Source: Candidatus Bathyarchaeum sp.
GTDB taxonomy: Archaea; Thermoproteota; Bathyarchaeia; Bathyarchaeales; Bathyarchaeaceae
NCBI GenBank assembly: GCA_020344315.1
Contig: CP070820.1
Coordinates: forward strand, 874,560-914,221
DNA: 39,662 bases
Direction of reading: 5' to 3'
Part shown: piece by piece, positions 23,977-32,972 of the stretch
Layout of the letters: each line of letters begins with the position of its first letter
Numbering within the stretch: the stretch's first letter is position 1
Translations under genes and position numbers: made by a program
Notes under the pieces: model-generated
Seen by the model: the letters and a program-made list of their open reading frames with translations, nothing else
Told to the model about the DNA's origin: nothing
The model's database searches: none

Positions 23977-25226
23977 TTCTTCACCTCCAAGTTAAAGGTC
24001 TTTGCGAAGGATCCTAGATTGGGTTCAATTTCAACAGGTTCCGGGATATGGTGCAGAATCGCTTCGGTTGCTTTCAATCCATTACCTGTCACGTAGCATA
24101 CAACCTTTTCATCTGGTGAAATCTCTCCGCTTTCAACTAGTTTCTTCAGAACCGCTACGGTTACGCCGCCTGCTGGCTCGGTGAATATTCCTTCGGTCTT
24201 CGCTAAGAGTTTAATCGCGTCCAGTATCTCAGTGTCTGTGGCGGTTTCTGCTATTCCTCCTGATTGGCGTATGGTTTCAACCGCGTCAAGTCCGCTGCCT
24301 GGGTCCCCTACAGCCAAGCTTTTTGCGATTGTATCTGGGTATTCTATTGGGGTGACATCGTTGGATTTGTTTTTGAAGGCGTTTACTACTGGTGCGCATC
24401 CTGAAGGTTGAGCGCCAGAGACTCTGATTTTTGTGTCTTCGATTAGGTTGAGTTTTTTGAATTGGTTGAATCCTCGTTGGATGGCGCAGAGGAGTGCTCC
24501 GCTTCCTATGGGTACTACTACATGGTCTGGTGTTTTCCATCCAAGTTGTTCACATACTTCGAAGGCTAAGGTTTTTGAGCCTTCGACGTAGTAGGGACGT
24601 ATGTTGATGTTGGCGAAGGCCCAGTCATAGGTTTCTGCGGCTTGGGCGGCGAGTCTGTTTGCGTCGTCGTATGTTCCCTTGATAGCAACTATTTTGGCTC
24701 CGTAGGCTGATGCTTGAACAATCTTGTTAGGTTCTATGTCAGCAGGAATGAATACGTAGCATGATAGTCCTGCTTTGGCTGCATGGGCGGCTACGGCGGC
24801 GGCTAGGTTGCCTGTTGATGCGGCTCCGAAGGCTTTGGCGTGGAATTCGAGGGCTTTGGATGCTGCTACTGTGGCTGGCCGGTCCTTGAAGGAGTAGGTT
24901 GGGTTGACGCTGTCATCTTTGGCGTATAGCTTTTTTAGTCCAAGGGCTTTGGCCAGTCGGTTACATTTGTGTAAGATTGTGTAGCCTGCGCCTAGGTCCA
25001 CGATTTTTGTTTTGTCCTGTACTGGTAGTAGTTCGAAGTATCGCCAGACTGTGTTTGGTCTGTTCTGGAATGATTTTCTGTTTAGTTCTATTGAGTTGTA
25101 ATTGTATGCTACTTCTAATGGTCCAAAACATTCTTCGCAAACATAGGTTTTGATGGGCAGATATTCTCTGCCGCACTTTTTGCATTTGAGGGATTTTATG
25201 TGGTTGAGTTTCGAGACCTCCTGCAC
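23964..25226 (-). CDS. thrC: Threonine synthase (or related PLP enzyme) with N-terminal zinc ribbon
   Basis: This enzyme normally converts O-phosphohomoserine to threonine. The N-terminal zinc ribbon (C15, C18, C30, C33) is typical of archaeal threonine synthases. The PLP lysine is K114 in YSFKDRPA, GAASTGNLAAAVAAHAAK contacts the cofactor, and IGSGALLCAIQRG is the phosphate loop. The 420-residue length fits. GTG 25226 is chosen; a TATTAATAA element about 25-30 nt before it suggests a nearly leaderless mRNA. It is followed by overlapping sulfur-carrier and E1-like genes. That pairing is odd for plain threonine synthesis and raises the possibility that it uses carrier-bound sulfur on phosphohomoserine. 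Confidence 0.92.
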   Translation of the reverse strand: MQEVSKLNHIKSLKCKKCGREYLPIKTYVCEECFGPLEVAYNYNSIELNRKSFQNRPNTVWRYFELLPVQDKTKIVDLGAGYTILHKCNRLAKALGLKKLYAKDDSVNPTYSFKDRPATVAASKALEFHAKAFGAASTGNLAAAVAAHAAKAGLSCYVFIPADIEPNKIVQASAYGAKIVAIKGTYDDANRLAAQAAETYDWAFANINIRPYYVEGSKTLAFEVCEQLGWKTPDHVVVPIGSGALLCAIQRGFNQFKKLNLIEDTKIRVSGAQPSGCAPVVNAFKNKSNDVTPIEYPDTIAKSLAVGDPGSGLDAVETIRQSGGIAETATDTEILDAIKLLAKTEGIFTEPAGGVTVAVLKKLVESGEISPDEKVVCYVTGNGLKATEAILHHIPEPVEIEPNLGSFAKTFNLEVKKWQK

Positions 25227-25363
25227 CGTTTTGACGACTTGAATGTTATTCCATTATTAATACTTTCCTGATGTTATTATTCCAATTAGAATACACATGC
25301 TAAATGCCCGCTTGCGAGAGACCTCGGCTCAGTCAGCAAGTTTCCAGCAGCAAAAACACAAGG

Positions 25364-25370
25364 TTTATAT
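25364..25370 (+). promoter_or_regulatory. TATA box of the cysteine-synthase-family gene
   Basis: GGTTTATATTTC contains TTTATAT at 25364-25370. It would place a transcript start near 25395, about 33 nt before the GTG at 25428. The rest of the 200-bp divergent region with thrC shows no clear operator. Confidence 0.5.
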
Positions 25371-25427
25371 TTCATGTTGGAAGGGGTAGGATAACTATGA
25401 CAGTGTTATGAGGGATATTGATGGCTG

Positions 25428-26432
25428 GTGGACGTGTTTGTTCAAGCAGAAAATCGGTCCTTAACCTCAGTCGACTCCTTTTCCCCTGAATCTATCCGCA
25501 AGAAAATACATCTTCTCAAGCAGAAAATCGGAGAAACACCACTGATACATATCGACAACGTCAATGGAAGCTCAATCTACGCAAAACTAGAATACTACAA
25601 TCCTTTGAGCCACTCTGTCAAGGACAGACCAGCAGTTTACATGCTGGAGGGAGCAATAAAGCAGGGTCTAGTCACATCCGAAAATGCCAAATTCGTTGAA
25701 GCTTCCTCCGGAAATCTGGGAATAGCATATGGAAGAGCCGGCAAGTTTCTGGGTCTAAAAACATTAATAGTGATACCGAGCGTCTCCGCTGGAAAAACGT
25801 ATCGAAGAATCAGAGAGACCGGAGCAACGGTTGAAAAAACCCCGGACGGTTACTGCCCACTAAGAAACGAGAGAGATGGAGCCATAGCAAAAGTCAAGGA
25901 CATGTACCTGGATGATCCAAACAAGATATGGCTAGACCAATACAGCAACCAAGACAACCTAAGAGCCCACATGGAAGGAACAGGACCTGAAATCTGGAAC
26001 CAAATCGACGGAAAAGTAACAAACATCGTTTTAGGAGTTGGCACAGGAGGATCGTTGGTAGGCATCACAAGTTACTTGAAGGTAGAGAATCCTGATGTGG
26101 AAAGTGTAGCAGTTCAACCCCAAAGAAATCATCACATTCAAGGGTTAAGAAACTTCCAAGAATCCCTAGAACCGGCTATTCTCAGAAAAAACAGGAACTT
26201 GATTGATGACTGGATTGAAGTCAGCGATGAGGAAAGCTTTGAAGCCTTGAAGTATCTGTGGAGAGAGGGCTACCTTGTCGGCACATCATCTGGACTCAAT
26301 TATGTTGCCGCAAGAAGAATAGCCAAGAAAAACAAAGGTGCAACTATAGTGACCCTCTTTCCAGACACGTGCCTCAACTCCTTCAAATTGATACAAGAAC
26401 ATATTCTGAACGGTAGCCTCGACAAAAAGTAG
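25428..26432 (+). CDS. Cysteine-synthase-family PLP enzyme
   Basis: This fold-type II PLP enzyme has K65 in SHSVKDRPAV and the cofactor/substrate loop EASSGNLGIAYG. GVGTGGSLVGI forms the phosphate cup, and TSSGLNYVAA lies near the C-terminus. It differs from the second cysteine synthase in this window, which has the standard TSGNTGIGLA loop. The SSGN variant occurs in enzymes that use O-phosphoserine or use other nucleophiles (CysM and SbnA groups), so the acceptor or donor may not be O-acetylserine plus sulfide. It faces the thrC/sulfur-carrier/E1 operon and may be the partner that receives sulfur from the carrier. GTG 25428 is the first start; the N-terminal 30 residues are not conserved by eye. 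Confidence 0.85.
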   Translation: MDVFVQAENRSLTSVDSFSPESIRKKIHLLKQKIGETPLIHIDNVNGSSIYAKLEYYNPLSHSVKDRPAVYMLEGAIKQGLVTSENAKFVEASSGNLGIAYGRAGKFLGLKTLIVIPSVSAGKTYRRIRETGATVEKTPDGYCPLRNERDGAIAKVKDMYLDDPNKIWLDQYSNQDNLRAHMEGTGPEIWNQIDGKVTNIVLGVGTGGSLVGITSYLKVENPDVESVAVQPQRNHHIQGLRNFQESLEPAILRKNRNLIDDWIEVSDEESFEALKYLWREGYLVGTSSGLNYVAARRIAKKNKGATIVTLFPDTCLNSFKLIQEHILNGSLDKK

Positions 26433-26533
26433 AGATAACAGTAGCGCGTATTCTGGAAAAAAATTGCTTTAGGCAAAGCTTTTAGAAAAACCTAGAAGCT
26501 TCTATACCTGTCAACATTTCGGCTGGATGAGGA

Positions 26534-27589
26534 ATGAGTTGGGAGAAAACGCTAGATAGTTATGGTGCGGTAATCGAAGAACGTCTAAAAAAATTTCTAG
26601 CGGAAGCCGTGAAAGAAGCAGGAGATTACCACCCCTTCATTGAGAAGGTTTACTCTGATCTTGAAGAGTTTATGCTACGGAAGGGAAAGCGGTTGGCTTC
26701 ATGCAGCACGCTCCTCACCTACAAAGGCTACACAGGAAAGGTTGATGACAAAATCTTAGATGTCTGCGTCGGAATCGAGCTGTACCGTCACGCAATTCTG
26801 GTTCACGACGACCTAGTTGACATGGACAATCTCAGAAGAGGAGGAAGTACACTGCACAAAAAGTTCATGGAAAGCTACGACCCCTACACGCCACGTTTTG
26901 GGGAGGGAACTGCCGTCTTCGCCGGCAACATCGCATACTCCTTGGCGCTCAAATCTATAATGAATTCTGGTTTTTCAGAAGAGAAGCTTGGCAAAGTGCT
27001 GCTTCTCCTTTCAGAGGGTTACAGGGAAGTTAATGAGAGCCAAATCCTCGACTTACTCTTCGAATTCAAGGATATAGATGTTAACGAATGGTGTGTTATG
27101 GCGGGCAAGAGAGCTGCTTCCCTCTTCAAAGTAACAATCCTTATTGGCGCTATTCTGGGTGACGCCCCGGAGAAGGATTATTCAATGTTGGGTGAAGCAG
27201 CTGAGAACATGGGCTACTCCTTCGACATTCAAGACGACATCATCGACAGCTTCGCTCCTGAGGATCAGTACGGTCGTCCTCCATGCGTAGACATCGCCAC
27301 AGGCAAGAAACCCCTACACGTAATTCATGCTCTCAACTCAGTAGAGCAGGAGAAATCTGAAGCTTTAAGATGTCTTCTTGGAAAGAAAAATCTTAACCGG
27401 GGAGAGATAGAGTTGGTGAGAACTGTGCTTAGGGAGAGTGGAGGATTAGAAGCCGCAAAGAAGACATCAAAGAAACACGCTAAAAAGGCAAGAGAGCTCC
27501 TCACCAAAACAAGCCTAACTGATGACGTTAAAGAATTCTTTAACAGCTTCATTGTATACATAGAGAAAAGCTTAGACTGGTACAAATAG
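26534..27589 (+). CDS. Isoprenoid chain-elongating synthase (geranylgeranyl-diphosphate synthase-like)
   Basis: This is a trans-prenyltransferase of archaeal lipid synthesis, adding isopentenyl diphosphate units to make C20 or longer chains. The first aspartate-rich motif is HDDLVDMD (D92, D93, D96, D98), and the second is FDIQDDIID (D234, D235, D238). RKGKRL (50-53) and KRAASLFKVT are the usual substrate-binding parts. The residue five positions before the first motif is alanine (A87), compatible with a C20 or longer product. The 351-residue length is near normal. ATG 26534 follows a weak GATGAGG. It is followed 65 nt later by ileS on the same strand, with ileS having its own TATA box. Confidence 0.92.
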   Translation: MSWEKTLDSYGAVIEERLKKFLAEAVKEAGDYHPFIEKVYSDLEEFMLRKGKRLASCSTLLTYKGYTGKVDDKILDVCVGIELYRHAILVHDDLVDMDNLRRGGSTLHKKFMESYDPYTPRFGEGTAVFAGNIAYSLALKSIMNSGFSEEKLGKVLLLLSEGYREVNESQILDLLFEFKDIDVNEWCVMAGKRAASLFKVTILIGAILGDAPEKDYSMLGEAAENMGYSFDIQDDIIDSFAPEDQYGRPPCVDIATGKKPLHVIHALNSVEQEKSEALRCLLGKKNLNRGEIELVRTVLRESGGLEAAKKTSKKHAKKARELLTKTSLTDDVKEFFNSFIVYIEKSLDWYK

Positions 27590-27604
27590 AAACAAGATTA
27601 AAAC

Positions 27605-27610
27605 TTTATA
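27605..27610 (+). promoter_or_regulatory. ileS: TATA box of ileS
   Basis: AACTTTATATTC contains TTTATA at 27605-27610, located about 48 nt before the GTG start. This gives an expected transcript start near 27633 and a leader of about 20 nt. It lies between the prenyl synthase stop and ileS, so ileS can be expressed on its own. Confidence 0.45.
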
Positions 27611-27654
27611 TTCATCCATGAGCAATCAGGGATTCATTCGGGTGTCGTGAATGA

Positions 27655-30600
27655 GTGGTGGCCGCGAAATTCAAGGCTAATTCTAGACCTTTGCTGACCC
27701 AAAACTATCGCCCACTCGAGCTTGAACGTGAAGTTCGTGATTTCTGGGAAAAAAACCAAACACTCCAGAAACTGGCAGAATACCGAGAAAAAAACAACAA
27801 AGGACTCCTCGGTTACGTTGAGGGTCCACCGACTCTAAACGGCATTCAGCATGTTGGTCATGCTCGAGGCCGGGTCATAAAGGATTTCCATTATCGCCTA
27901 AAAACAATGCAGAATTTTTATGTTACATTCTGGGCTGGCTGGGACAGCCAAGGATTGCCCGTTGAATTGGAAGTGGAGAAGACTCTTGGTGCAAAGAACA
28001 AGAAGGAGCTGCTAAAGCGGGTAGGTGTAGAGCGCTTTGTTGAGGAGTGCAAGAAGAGTATCCTGAAGTATCACCGCCAGTGGGTTGAGGCAGACAAGAA
28101 ACTGGGCATGTTCATAGACCAGGACAAAGCCTACTATACCCACCAAGACCGCTATATCGAACGGGAGTGGCAATACCTCAAAAGAGCATGGGAACAAAAC
28201 CTCCTCGGCGAAGGCTACTATGTTGTTGCCTACTGCCCCCACTGCCAAACATCACTCAGCAACGCCGAAGTAGGCCTCGGATACAAAGAAGTTGAAGACC
28301 CATCAATCCACTTCAAATTCAGACTAAGCGAAACCGAAAACGAATACTTCGTCATCTGGACCACCATGCCCTTCACCCTAATCACAGACATGATAATCGG
28401 AGTCAACCCCAAAGAAGAATACTCACGAGTCAAAGTGAAAAACGAAATATGGATTCTCGCTAGTAGCCGCGTCGAACCAATCATGGAAGAACTTGGAGTC
28501 GAAAAGTACAAAATTCTCGAAATTGTGAAAGGCAAGGACTTGGTGGGCGTAAAATATGAGTACCCCTTCAAGGACCTGATTCCCAAACAAGAAGAACTGG
28601 ACAAATTACCCCTAATTCACACCGTGGTAGGAGAAAGTTTCGTGGACGTTTCCACAGCCACAGGCATAGTGCACTTGTCCCCAGCAAACGGGGAAGACGA
28701 CTTTTTAGCATCCCAGAAACGCAAGTTACCCATTTACGCCCCCTTTGACGACGAAGCGACATTCACCGAGGAGGCAGGCGACTTTGCCGGCTTCTTCGTC
28801 AGAAAAACAGACAGTATGGTTGTGGAGGAACTTCGCAAGAGGGGACTACTACTTAAAATGAAAACCATAACCCACGAATATCCAACCTGCTGGAGATCCC
28901 ACCACAAACTCGTGTGGTTGGCGCGGAGAGAGTACTTCCTCTGGACAGACAAAATAAACGACAAAGTTGTAAAAGCCGCACAAAAGGTAAACTACTTCTA
29001 CGATAGCCCCAAGAACAGATTCTTCGCCTTCTTGAAAGAGGGAAAACCCTGGTGCATCTCCAGAGACAGAGTCTGGGGCTCACCATTACCCATCTGGGTC
29101 TGCGAAAAATGCGGCTCCAAAACTCTGGTAGCCAGCAAGGAAGAGTTGGTTGCGAAAGCCTTGGAGTTGCCCGGCAAAGATTTTGAACTCCACAAACCGT
29201 GGATAGATCGTGTGATATTGAAGTGCGAGGAGTGTGGAGGCAGGATGGTGAGGGAACATTTTGTGTTGGATGTCTGGCACAACAGCGGCGCCTCCCCCTA
29301 CGCCAGATTCACAGACGAAGAATTCAGCAAGTTTGTTCCAGTGAACTTTTTAACCGAAGCTGTGGACCAAACTCGAGGATGGGCAAACTCGCTTCTCCTA
29401 GAACATGTGATATTAACGGGCAAACCCGAAGCGCCCTACGAAGAGTTCCTCTTTCAGGGCTTTGTGTTAGACGCGAAAGGAAGAAAGATGAGTAAGAGCC
29501 TCGGAAACGTGATAGAAATCAACAAACTACTTCAGGAACGCTCAGCCGATGTCTCCCGTTTCTATTTCTTATGGAAAACTTCACCCATCGATTCCATGAA
29601 CTTCGACACCCAAGACCTTAGGGGACGCCCCTACCAAGTTCTCAGCACCCTCTACCACCTCCACAACTTCTTCCTGCAAAACGCCGAATACGACCGCTTC
29701 AACGCGAAAAAAAACACTCTTCAATGGGCAAAAAAGAAGGATTCTCTGAAAACTCCAGATCGATGGCTCCTATCCAAATTGCAAAATCTCGTAAAGGAAT
29801 TCACAGAAAGAGCTGAGGCATGCGAATTCAATTTTGCTCTGTCCAAGCTGGAAGACTACGTTGTCAATATTCTGAGCCGTGAATATGTTCCCATGATTCG
29901 AAGAGACCTGTGGAGCGACGACCCAGAAACCCTGAACCGCAGACTAGCTGTCTATGCAACCCTATGGTATATCCTGAAAAAATTAGTTCTCCTTTTCAAC
30001 CCTGCTACACCGTTTCTGAGTGAAGCGCTGTACCAGAAAGTCTACAGGGAACTGGATAACTCCCTCCCTGAAACAGTTAATCTGGAAAACTGGCCTGAAC
30101 CGGATGCTAACTTGGAGGATGCTGCCTTAGAAAAGGAATTTGAGATTCTGCTACAGAGCCTTCCCCTAGTGTATTCTGCTCGGCAGGATGCGCAGTTGAA
30201 ACGCCGATGGCCTCTGGCAAAGGCAGTTGTTGTTGCGCCCAAAAAGGTTCAGGGAGCCCTAAAGAAACTGGAAGCGCTGTTTCTTGAGCTGGCGAACATA
30301 AAGGAGGTCGAGTATGCAGAGGAGCTTCCGGAGGTTGATTCGAAGAGGTGGGCAATGGCTTCTGAAGCTGACCTGCATGTTCTGCTTGACACACATCGTG
30401 ACAAGGCTCTTGAGGGGGAAGGTATTATGCGGGACTTAGCCCGCCGAGTTCAAGCCCTCAGGAAGGAGCTTGGATTCTCACCCACTGACATACTTGAGTC
30501 AATTCACATTGCGGAACTGGACTCGGCGAGTATACAGCTGTTGAAACCTTACGTAACTGAGATGGAGGAGCTTGTAAGAGCCAAAAAAGTTCATGTGCAC

Positions 30601-30678
30601 GGGGAACGGGTTGAAGTCGATGCCGATTGGCACGAACGCAAGTTGGACCGAAAGAAAGTATACGTCGCCGTTCTGTAG
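27655..30678 (+). CDS. ileS: Isoleucyl-tRNA synthetase
   Basis: This class I synthetase charges tRNA-Ile. The HIGH motif is HVGH at 66-69 within GPPTLNGIQHVGHARGR, and the KMSKS motif is at 611-615 (GRKMSKSLGN). The large editing insert lies between them (TTMPFTLITDMIIGVNP, WRSHHKLVW). CPHC and CEKCGSK/CEECGG pairs are metal-binding knuckles. The anticodon-binding helical domain and a C-terminal region ending RKKVYVAVL complete the 1007 residues. This is a eukaryote/archaea-type length and layout. GTG 27655 or GTG 27658 is the start, after GGGTG. It is followed after about 100 nt by an LLM oxidoreductase gene. Confidence 0.97.
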   Translation: MVAAKFKANSRPLLTQNYRPLELEREVRDFWEKNQTLQKLAEYREKNNKGLLGYVEGPPTLNGIQHVGHARGRVIKDFHYRLKTMQNFYVTFWAGWDSQGLPVELEVEKTLGAKNKKELLKRVGVERFVEECKKSILKYHRQWVEADKKLGMFIDQDKAYYTHQDRYIEREWQYLKRAWEQNLLGEGYYVVAYCPHCQTSLSNAEVGLGYKEVEDPSIHFKFRLSETENEYFVIWTTMPFTLITDMIIGVNPKEEYSRVKVKNEIWILASSRVEPIMEELGVEKYKILEIVKGKDLVGVKYEYPFKDLIPKQEELDKLPLIHTVVGESFVDVSTATGIVHLSPANGEDDFLASQKRKLPIYAPFDDEATFTEEAGDFAGFFVRKTDSMVVEELRKRGLLLKMKTITHEYPTCWRSHHKLVWLARREYFLWTDKINDKVVKAAQKVNYFYDSPKNRFFAFLKEGKPWCISRDRVWGSPLPIWVCEKCGSKTLVASKEELVAKALELPGKDFELHKPWIDRVILKCEECGGRMVREHFVLDVWHNSGASPYARFTDEEFSKFVPVNFLTEAVDQTRGWANSLLLEHVILTGKPEAPYEEFLFQGFVLDAKGRKMSKSLGNVIEINKLLQERSADVSRFYFLWKTSPIDSMNFDTQDLRGRPYQVLSTLYHLHNFFLQNAEYDRFNAKKNTLQWAKKKDSLKTPDRWLLSKLQNLVKEFTERAEACEFNFALSKLEDYVVNILSREYVPMIRRDLWSDDPETLNRRLAVYATLWYILKKLVLLFNPATPFLSEALYQKVYRELDNSLPETVNLENWPEPDANLEDAALEKEFEILLQSLPLVYSARQDAQLKRRWPLAKAVVVAPKKVQGALKKLEALFLELANIKEVEYAEELPEVDSKRWAMASEADLHVLLDTHRDKALEGEGIMRDLARRVQALRKELGFSPTDILESIHIAELDSASIQLLKPYVTEMEELVRAKKVHVHGERVEVDADWHERKLDRKKVYVAVL

Positions 30679-30784
30679 AGCTAAACACGAATTTTGTTGC
30701 TATAACGCTTAAGTATATTAGTTTTTGACGCCAACACATTTCCTCATAGAAAGGATAGTCGACACGAAAGGAGACTTGGTAACA

Positions 30785-31747
30785 TTGGATAAAATCAGGT
30801 TCGGCGTGTTCCTTCCCTTTCACATTTTCAGAACTGAAAAAAGAATGCAGTTGTTTAATCGCCTCCAAGAGGTAGTTCTAGAATGTGAACGGCTGGGATA
30901 TTATTCAATTTGGCTGGACGATCATCTAATGCTAGAAAAAATGCCAATTCTCGAGTGCTGGACAACCCTCTCAGCCCTCTCCTCAGTTACCGAAAGGATA
31001 AGGCTAGGCACCATGGTAACCTGTAACTCCTTTAGGAACCCTTCATTGCTCGCCAAAATAAGTGCGACCTTCGACAACATATCAAAGGGGAGGCTGGAGT
31101 TCGGCATTGGAGCAGGAGTCCAGAAAAAGGAGCACATAGCCTACGGCATTCCCTTCCTCTCATCGAAGGCTCGGATAGAACGATTGGAGGAGGCTGTGGA
31201 AATCATAAAGAAGATGTGGACAGAAGAGAAAGCGAGCTACGAGGGGAAACACTACACGATACGGGATGCTGTTTGTGAACCTAAGCCAGTGCAGAAGCCT
31301 CATCCCCCAATAACCATAGGTGGAGGGGGAGAAAAACTAACGTTGAGAGTAACCGCTCAGCATGCGGACAGATACGACTGGGGCTATACGCCCTCCTTTG
31401 AGGAGTATAAGAGGAAACTGCAGACTTTAGAAAAGCACTGCATCGCTTTGGGTAGAAGTTTTCAAGAGATCGAGAAGTCACGCTGGCTTGCAGGACAGAT
31501 TTTCATTGGAGAGGACAGAAAAGAACTAGATGAAAAAGTTCTGCAGTATGTACCGGTAGGTGTTTCTCTGGAGGATTTCATGCGAACAAGCCTTGTGGGT
31601 ACTCCTGAAGATTGTAATAAACAAATACGGCAGTATGCAAATCTGGGTGTGACGCATTTTATGCTGTATTTCGGTGATCTTCCTGACCTGAGAGGATTGA
31701 AGCTTTTCGCCGAAAAAGTGGTTCCAAAAATGGATCAAACCAATTGA
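30785..31747 (+). CDS. LLM-class, probably F420-dependent, oxidoreductase
   Basis: This is a luciferase-like monooxygenase-fold TIM barrel. Segments include IRFGVFLPFH at the N-terminus, ECERLGYYSIWLDDHL, ERIRLGTMVTCNSFRNP, and GRLEFGIGAG. Further on are RIERLEEAVEIIKKMW and PITIGGGGEKLTLRVTAQHAD. These match the coenzyme F420-binding branch (for example methylenetetrahydromethanopterin reductase-like or glucose-6-phosphate dehydrogenase-like proteins). The substrate is unknown and no pathway genes adjoin it. I set the start at TTG 30785, 11 nt after AAAGGAG (30767-30773), giving MDKIRFGVF. An in-frame TTG at 30725 would add 20 doubtful residues. Confidence 0.88.
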   Translation: MDKIRFGVFLPFHIFRTEKRMQLFNRLQEVVLECERLGYYSIWLDDHLMLEKMPILECWTTLSALSSVTERIRLGTMVTCNSFRNPSLLAKISATFDNISKGRLEFGIGAGVQKKEHIAYGIPFLSSKARIERLEEAVEIIKKMWTEEKASYEGKHYTIRDAVCEPKPVQKPHPPITIGGGGEKLTLRVTAQHADRYDWGYTPSFEEYKRKLQTLEKHCIALGRSFQEIEKSRWLAGQIFIGEDRKELDEKVLQYVPVGVSLEDFMRTSLVGTPEDCNKQIRQYANLGVTHFMLYFGDLPDLRGLKLFAEKVVPKMDQTN

Positions 31748-31799
31748 TGGTGCACTCTATCTGGAAGCAATTTATTCGTGGCACGTTATAAGCTGATGT

Positions 31800-32849
31800 T
31801 CAAAATGATAGTCCCATCGGAACTACTGAGAGGATAAATACGACTACTAGGAGAATGGCACCCACTTTTCGAAGAGTTGTAAGCTTGGAAACATCGTCTA
31901 GGGGACCGGGATGTTTGGCAGCTGAAAAAAAGATAGCTAAGATAGCCATTGGCCACCATACAATAGCCAACAAAGCGATACCTGCGTATGAAATAATTTT
32001 GTGTGCCCTATCCCCCATTACACTTCGGGCGACGTGACCTCCATCAAACATGCCTGAGGGAACCAGATTAAGCATAGTGACAACCATGCCAACCCAACCT
32101 GCGAAGGCAACAGGATGAAGCTGTATCACATCTCCTGTGCCGCTGGGTGGAAACAGCGTTATAATGAACCGGAACAGAAGGGGCACTGGAAGTAACCCTG
32201 CGTCGGGGTCTAGGGGAACAAGTGTAGATAGCTGGATTCCTATGAAGGTCACTATTATTGCGATTATGAATCCTGTTATCGGTCCTGTGAAGCCGAGATC
32301 AAAGAGGGCATCCCTGTTTGGAGGAAGAGCTTTCTGTCGGATGAGGGCTCCGAAAGTGCCGATAGGTGGAAGACCTGGAATGAAGTATGGATAGGTGGCT
32401 TCAACATCGTGCTTGTCTGCCAGTAGCTTGTGTCCCATCTCATGAGTACCCAGTATAGCCATGATGGCTCCAGTAAACAGTAGGGCGTCTAAAATATTCA
32501 GGGAGTAAAGGTATCCGGAGAGGAAAACCGTTCCAAGCGTAGCGAAAAATAGTGCAATGTTTATTATGTTTCGGCTTGGTTCTGTGGGGGGTTTCGCTAC
32601 GATCTTAAGCACAACTTTTTCTTCTCTCCGTCTAAGAATTGGAAGAAGCTCCAGTGATTCCAGATGCTTCATAAGCCTTAGGAAAGCTTCCTTAGAGTCC
32701 TCTCGGAGACTTACATGGAAGGTTGGGATGCCATGTTCAATAAATCCTTCTTCCACGTCAAATTCTGCCTCGACCATGACCTGAATTTTTTCAAAAGGAG
32801 GTACGCCGACGGGATCAGCAAAGTATTCGTCTGAAGATGCACTGCACAT
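31800..32849 (-). CDS. Site-2-type intramembrane metalloprotease (M50 family)
   Basis: This is a membrane protease that cuts transmembrane segments of regulators or other proteins. A soluble N-terminal domain of about 90 residues (two alpha/beta segments; EKIQVMVEAEFDVEEGFIEHG) is followed by several membrane helices. The zinc site is HEMGH at 136-140 and the aspartate D269 in NLVPSGMFDGGH, the standard M50 pair. The length is 349 aa. ATG 32849 is the start. The gene converges with the LLM oxidoreductase gene and diverges from cysteine synthase. The substrate is unknown; no anti-sigma-like gene is expected in archaea. Confidence 0.93.
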   Translation of the reverse strand: MCSASSDEYFADPVGVPPFEKIQVMVEAEFDVEEGFIEHGIPTFHVSLREDSKEAFLRLMKHLESLELLPILRRREEKVVLKIVAKPPTEPSRNIINIALFFATLGTVFLSGYLYSLNILDALLFTGAIMAILGTHEMGHKLLADKHDVEATYPYFIPGLPPIGTFGALIRQKALPPNRDALFDLGFTGPITGFIIAIIVTFIGIQLSTLVPLDPDAGLLPVPLLFRFIITLFPPSGTGDVIQLHPVAFAGWVGMVVTMLNLVPSGMFDGGHVARSVMGDRAHKIISYAGIALLAIVWWPMAILAIFFSAAKHPGPLDDVSKLTTLRKVGAILLVVVFILSVVPMGLSF

Positions 32850-32921
32850 TATGACCGCGTATTGAAATCGCCTCGAAGTATTAGAATGTTATGTCCTGTG
32901 TCCGTGATACCACAAAAGCTT

Positions 32922-32949
32922 TATAACGGTGTTATAGAATCGTTATAGA
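32922..32949 (+). promoter_or_regulatory. cysK: cysK promoter with overlapping palindrome and repeat
   Basis: A TATA-like CTTTATAA (32919-32926) is overlapped by TATAAC-GGT-GTTATA (32922-32936), a perfect 6-3-6 inverted repeat. A third copy, GTTATAGA, follows at 32942-32949, exactly 11 bp after the same word at 32931-32938. One helical turn of spacing and overlap with the TATA box suggest cooperative binding of a regulator. The binding protein is unknown. Confidence 0.45.
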
Positions 32950-32972
32950 CAACAAATCAACCGGTGAGGCAA

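Noticed and set aside
25311-25340. Hairpin-forming CTTGC...GCAAG in the thrC divergent region
   Set aside because: The stem is only five bases with a long loop. No tRNA, box C/D or riboswitch pattern is visible.
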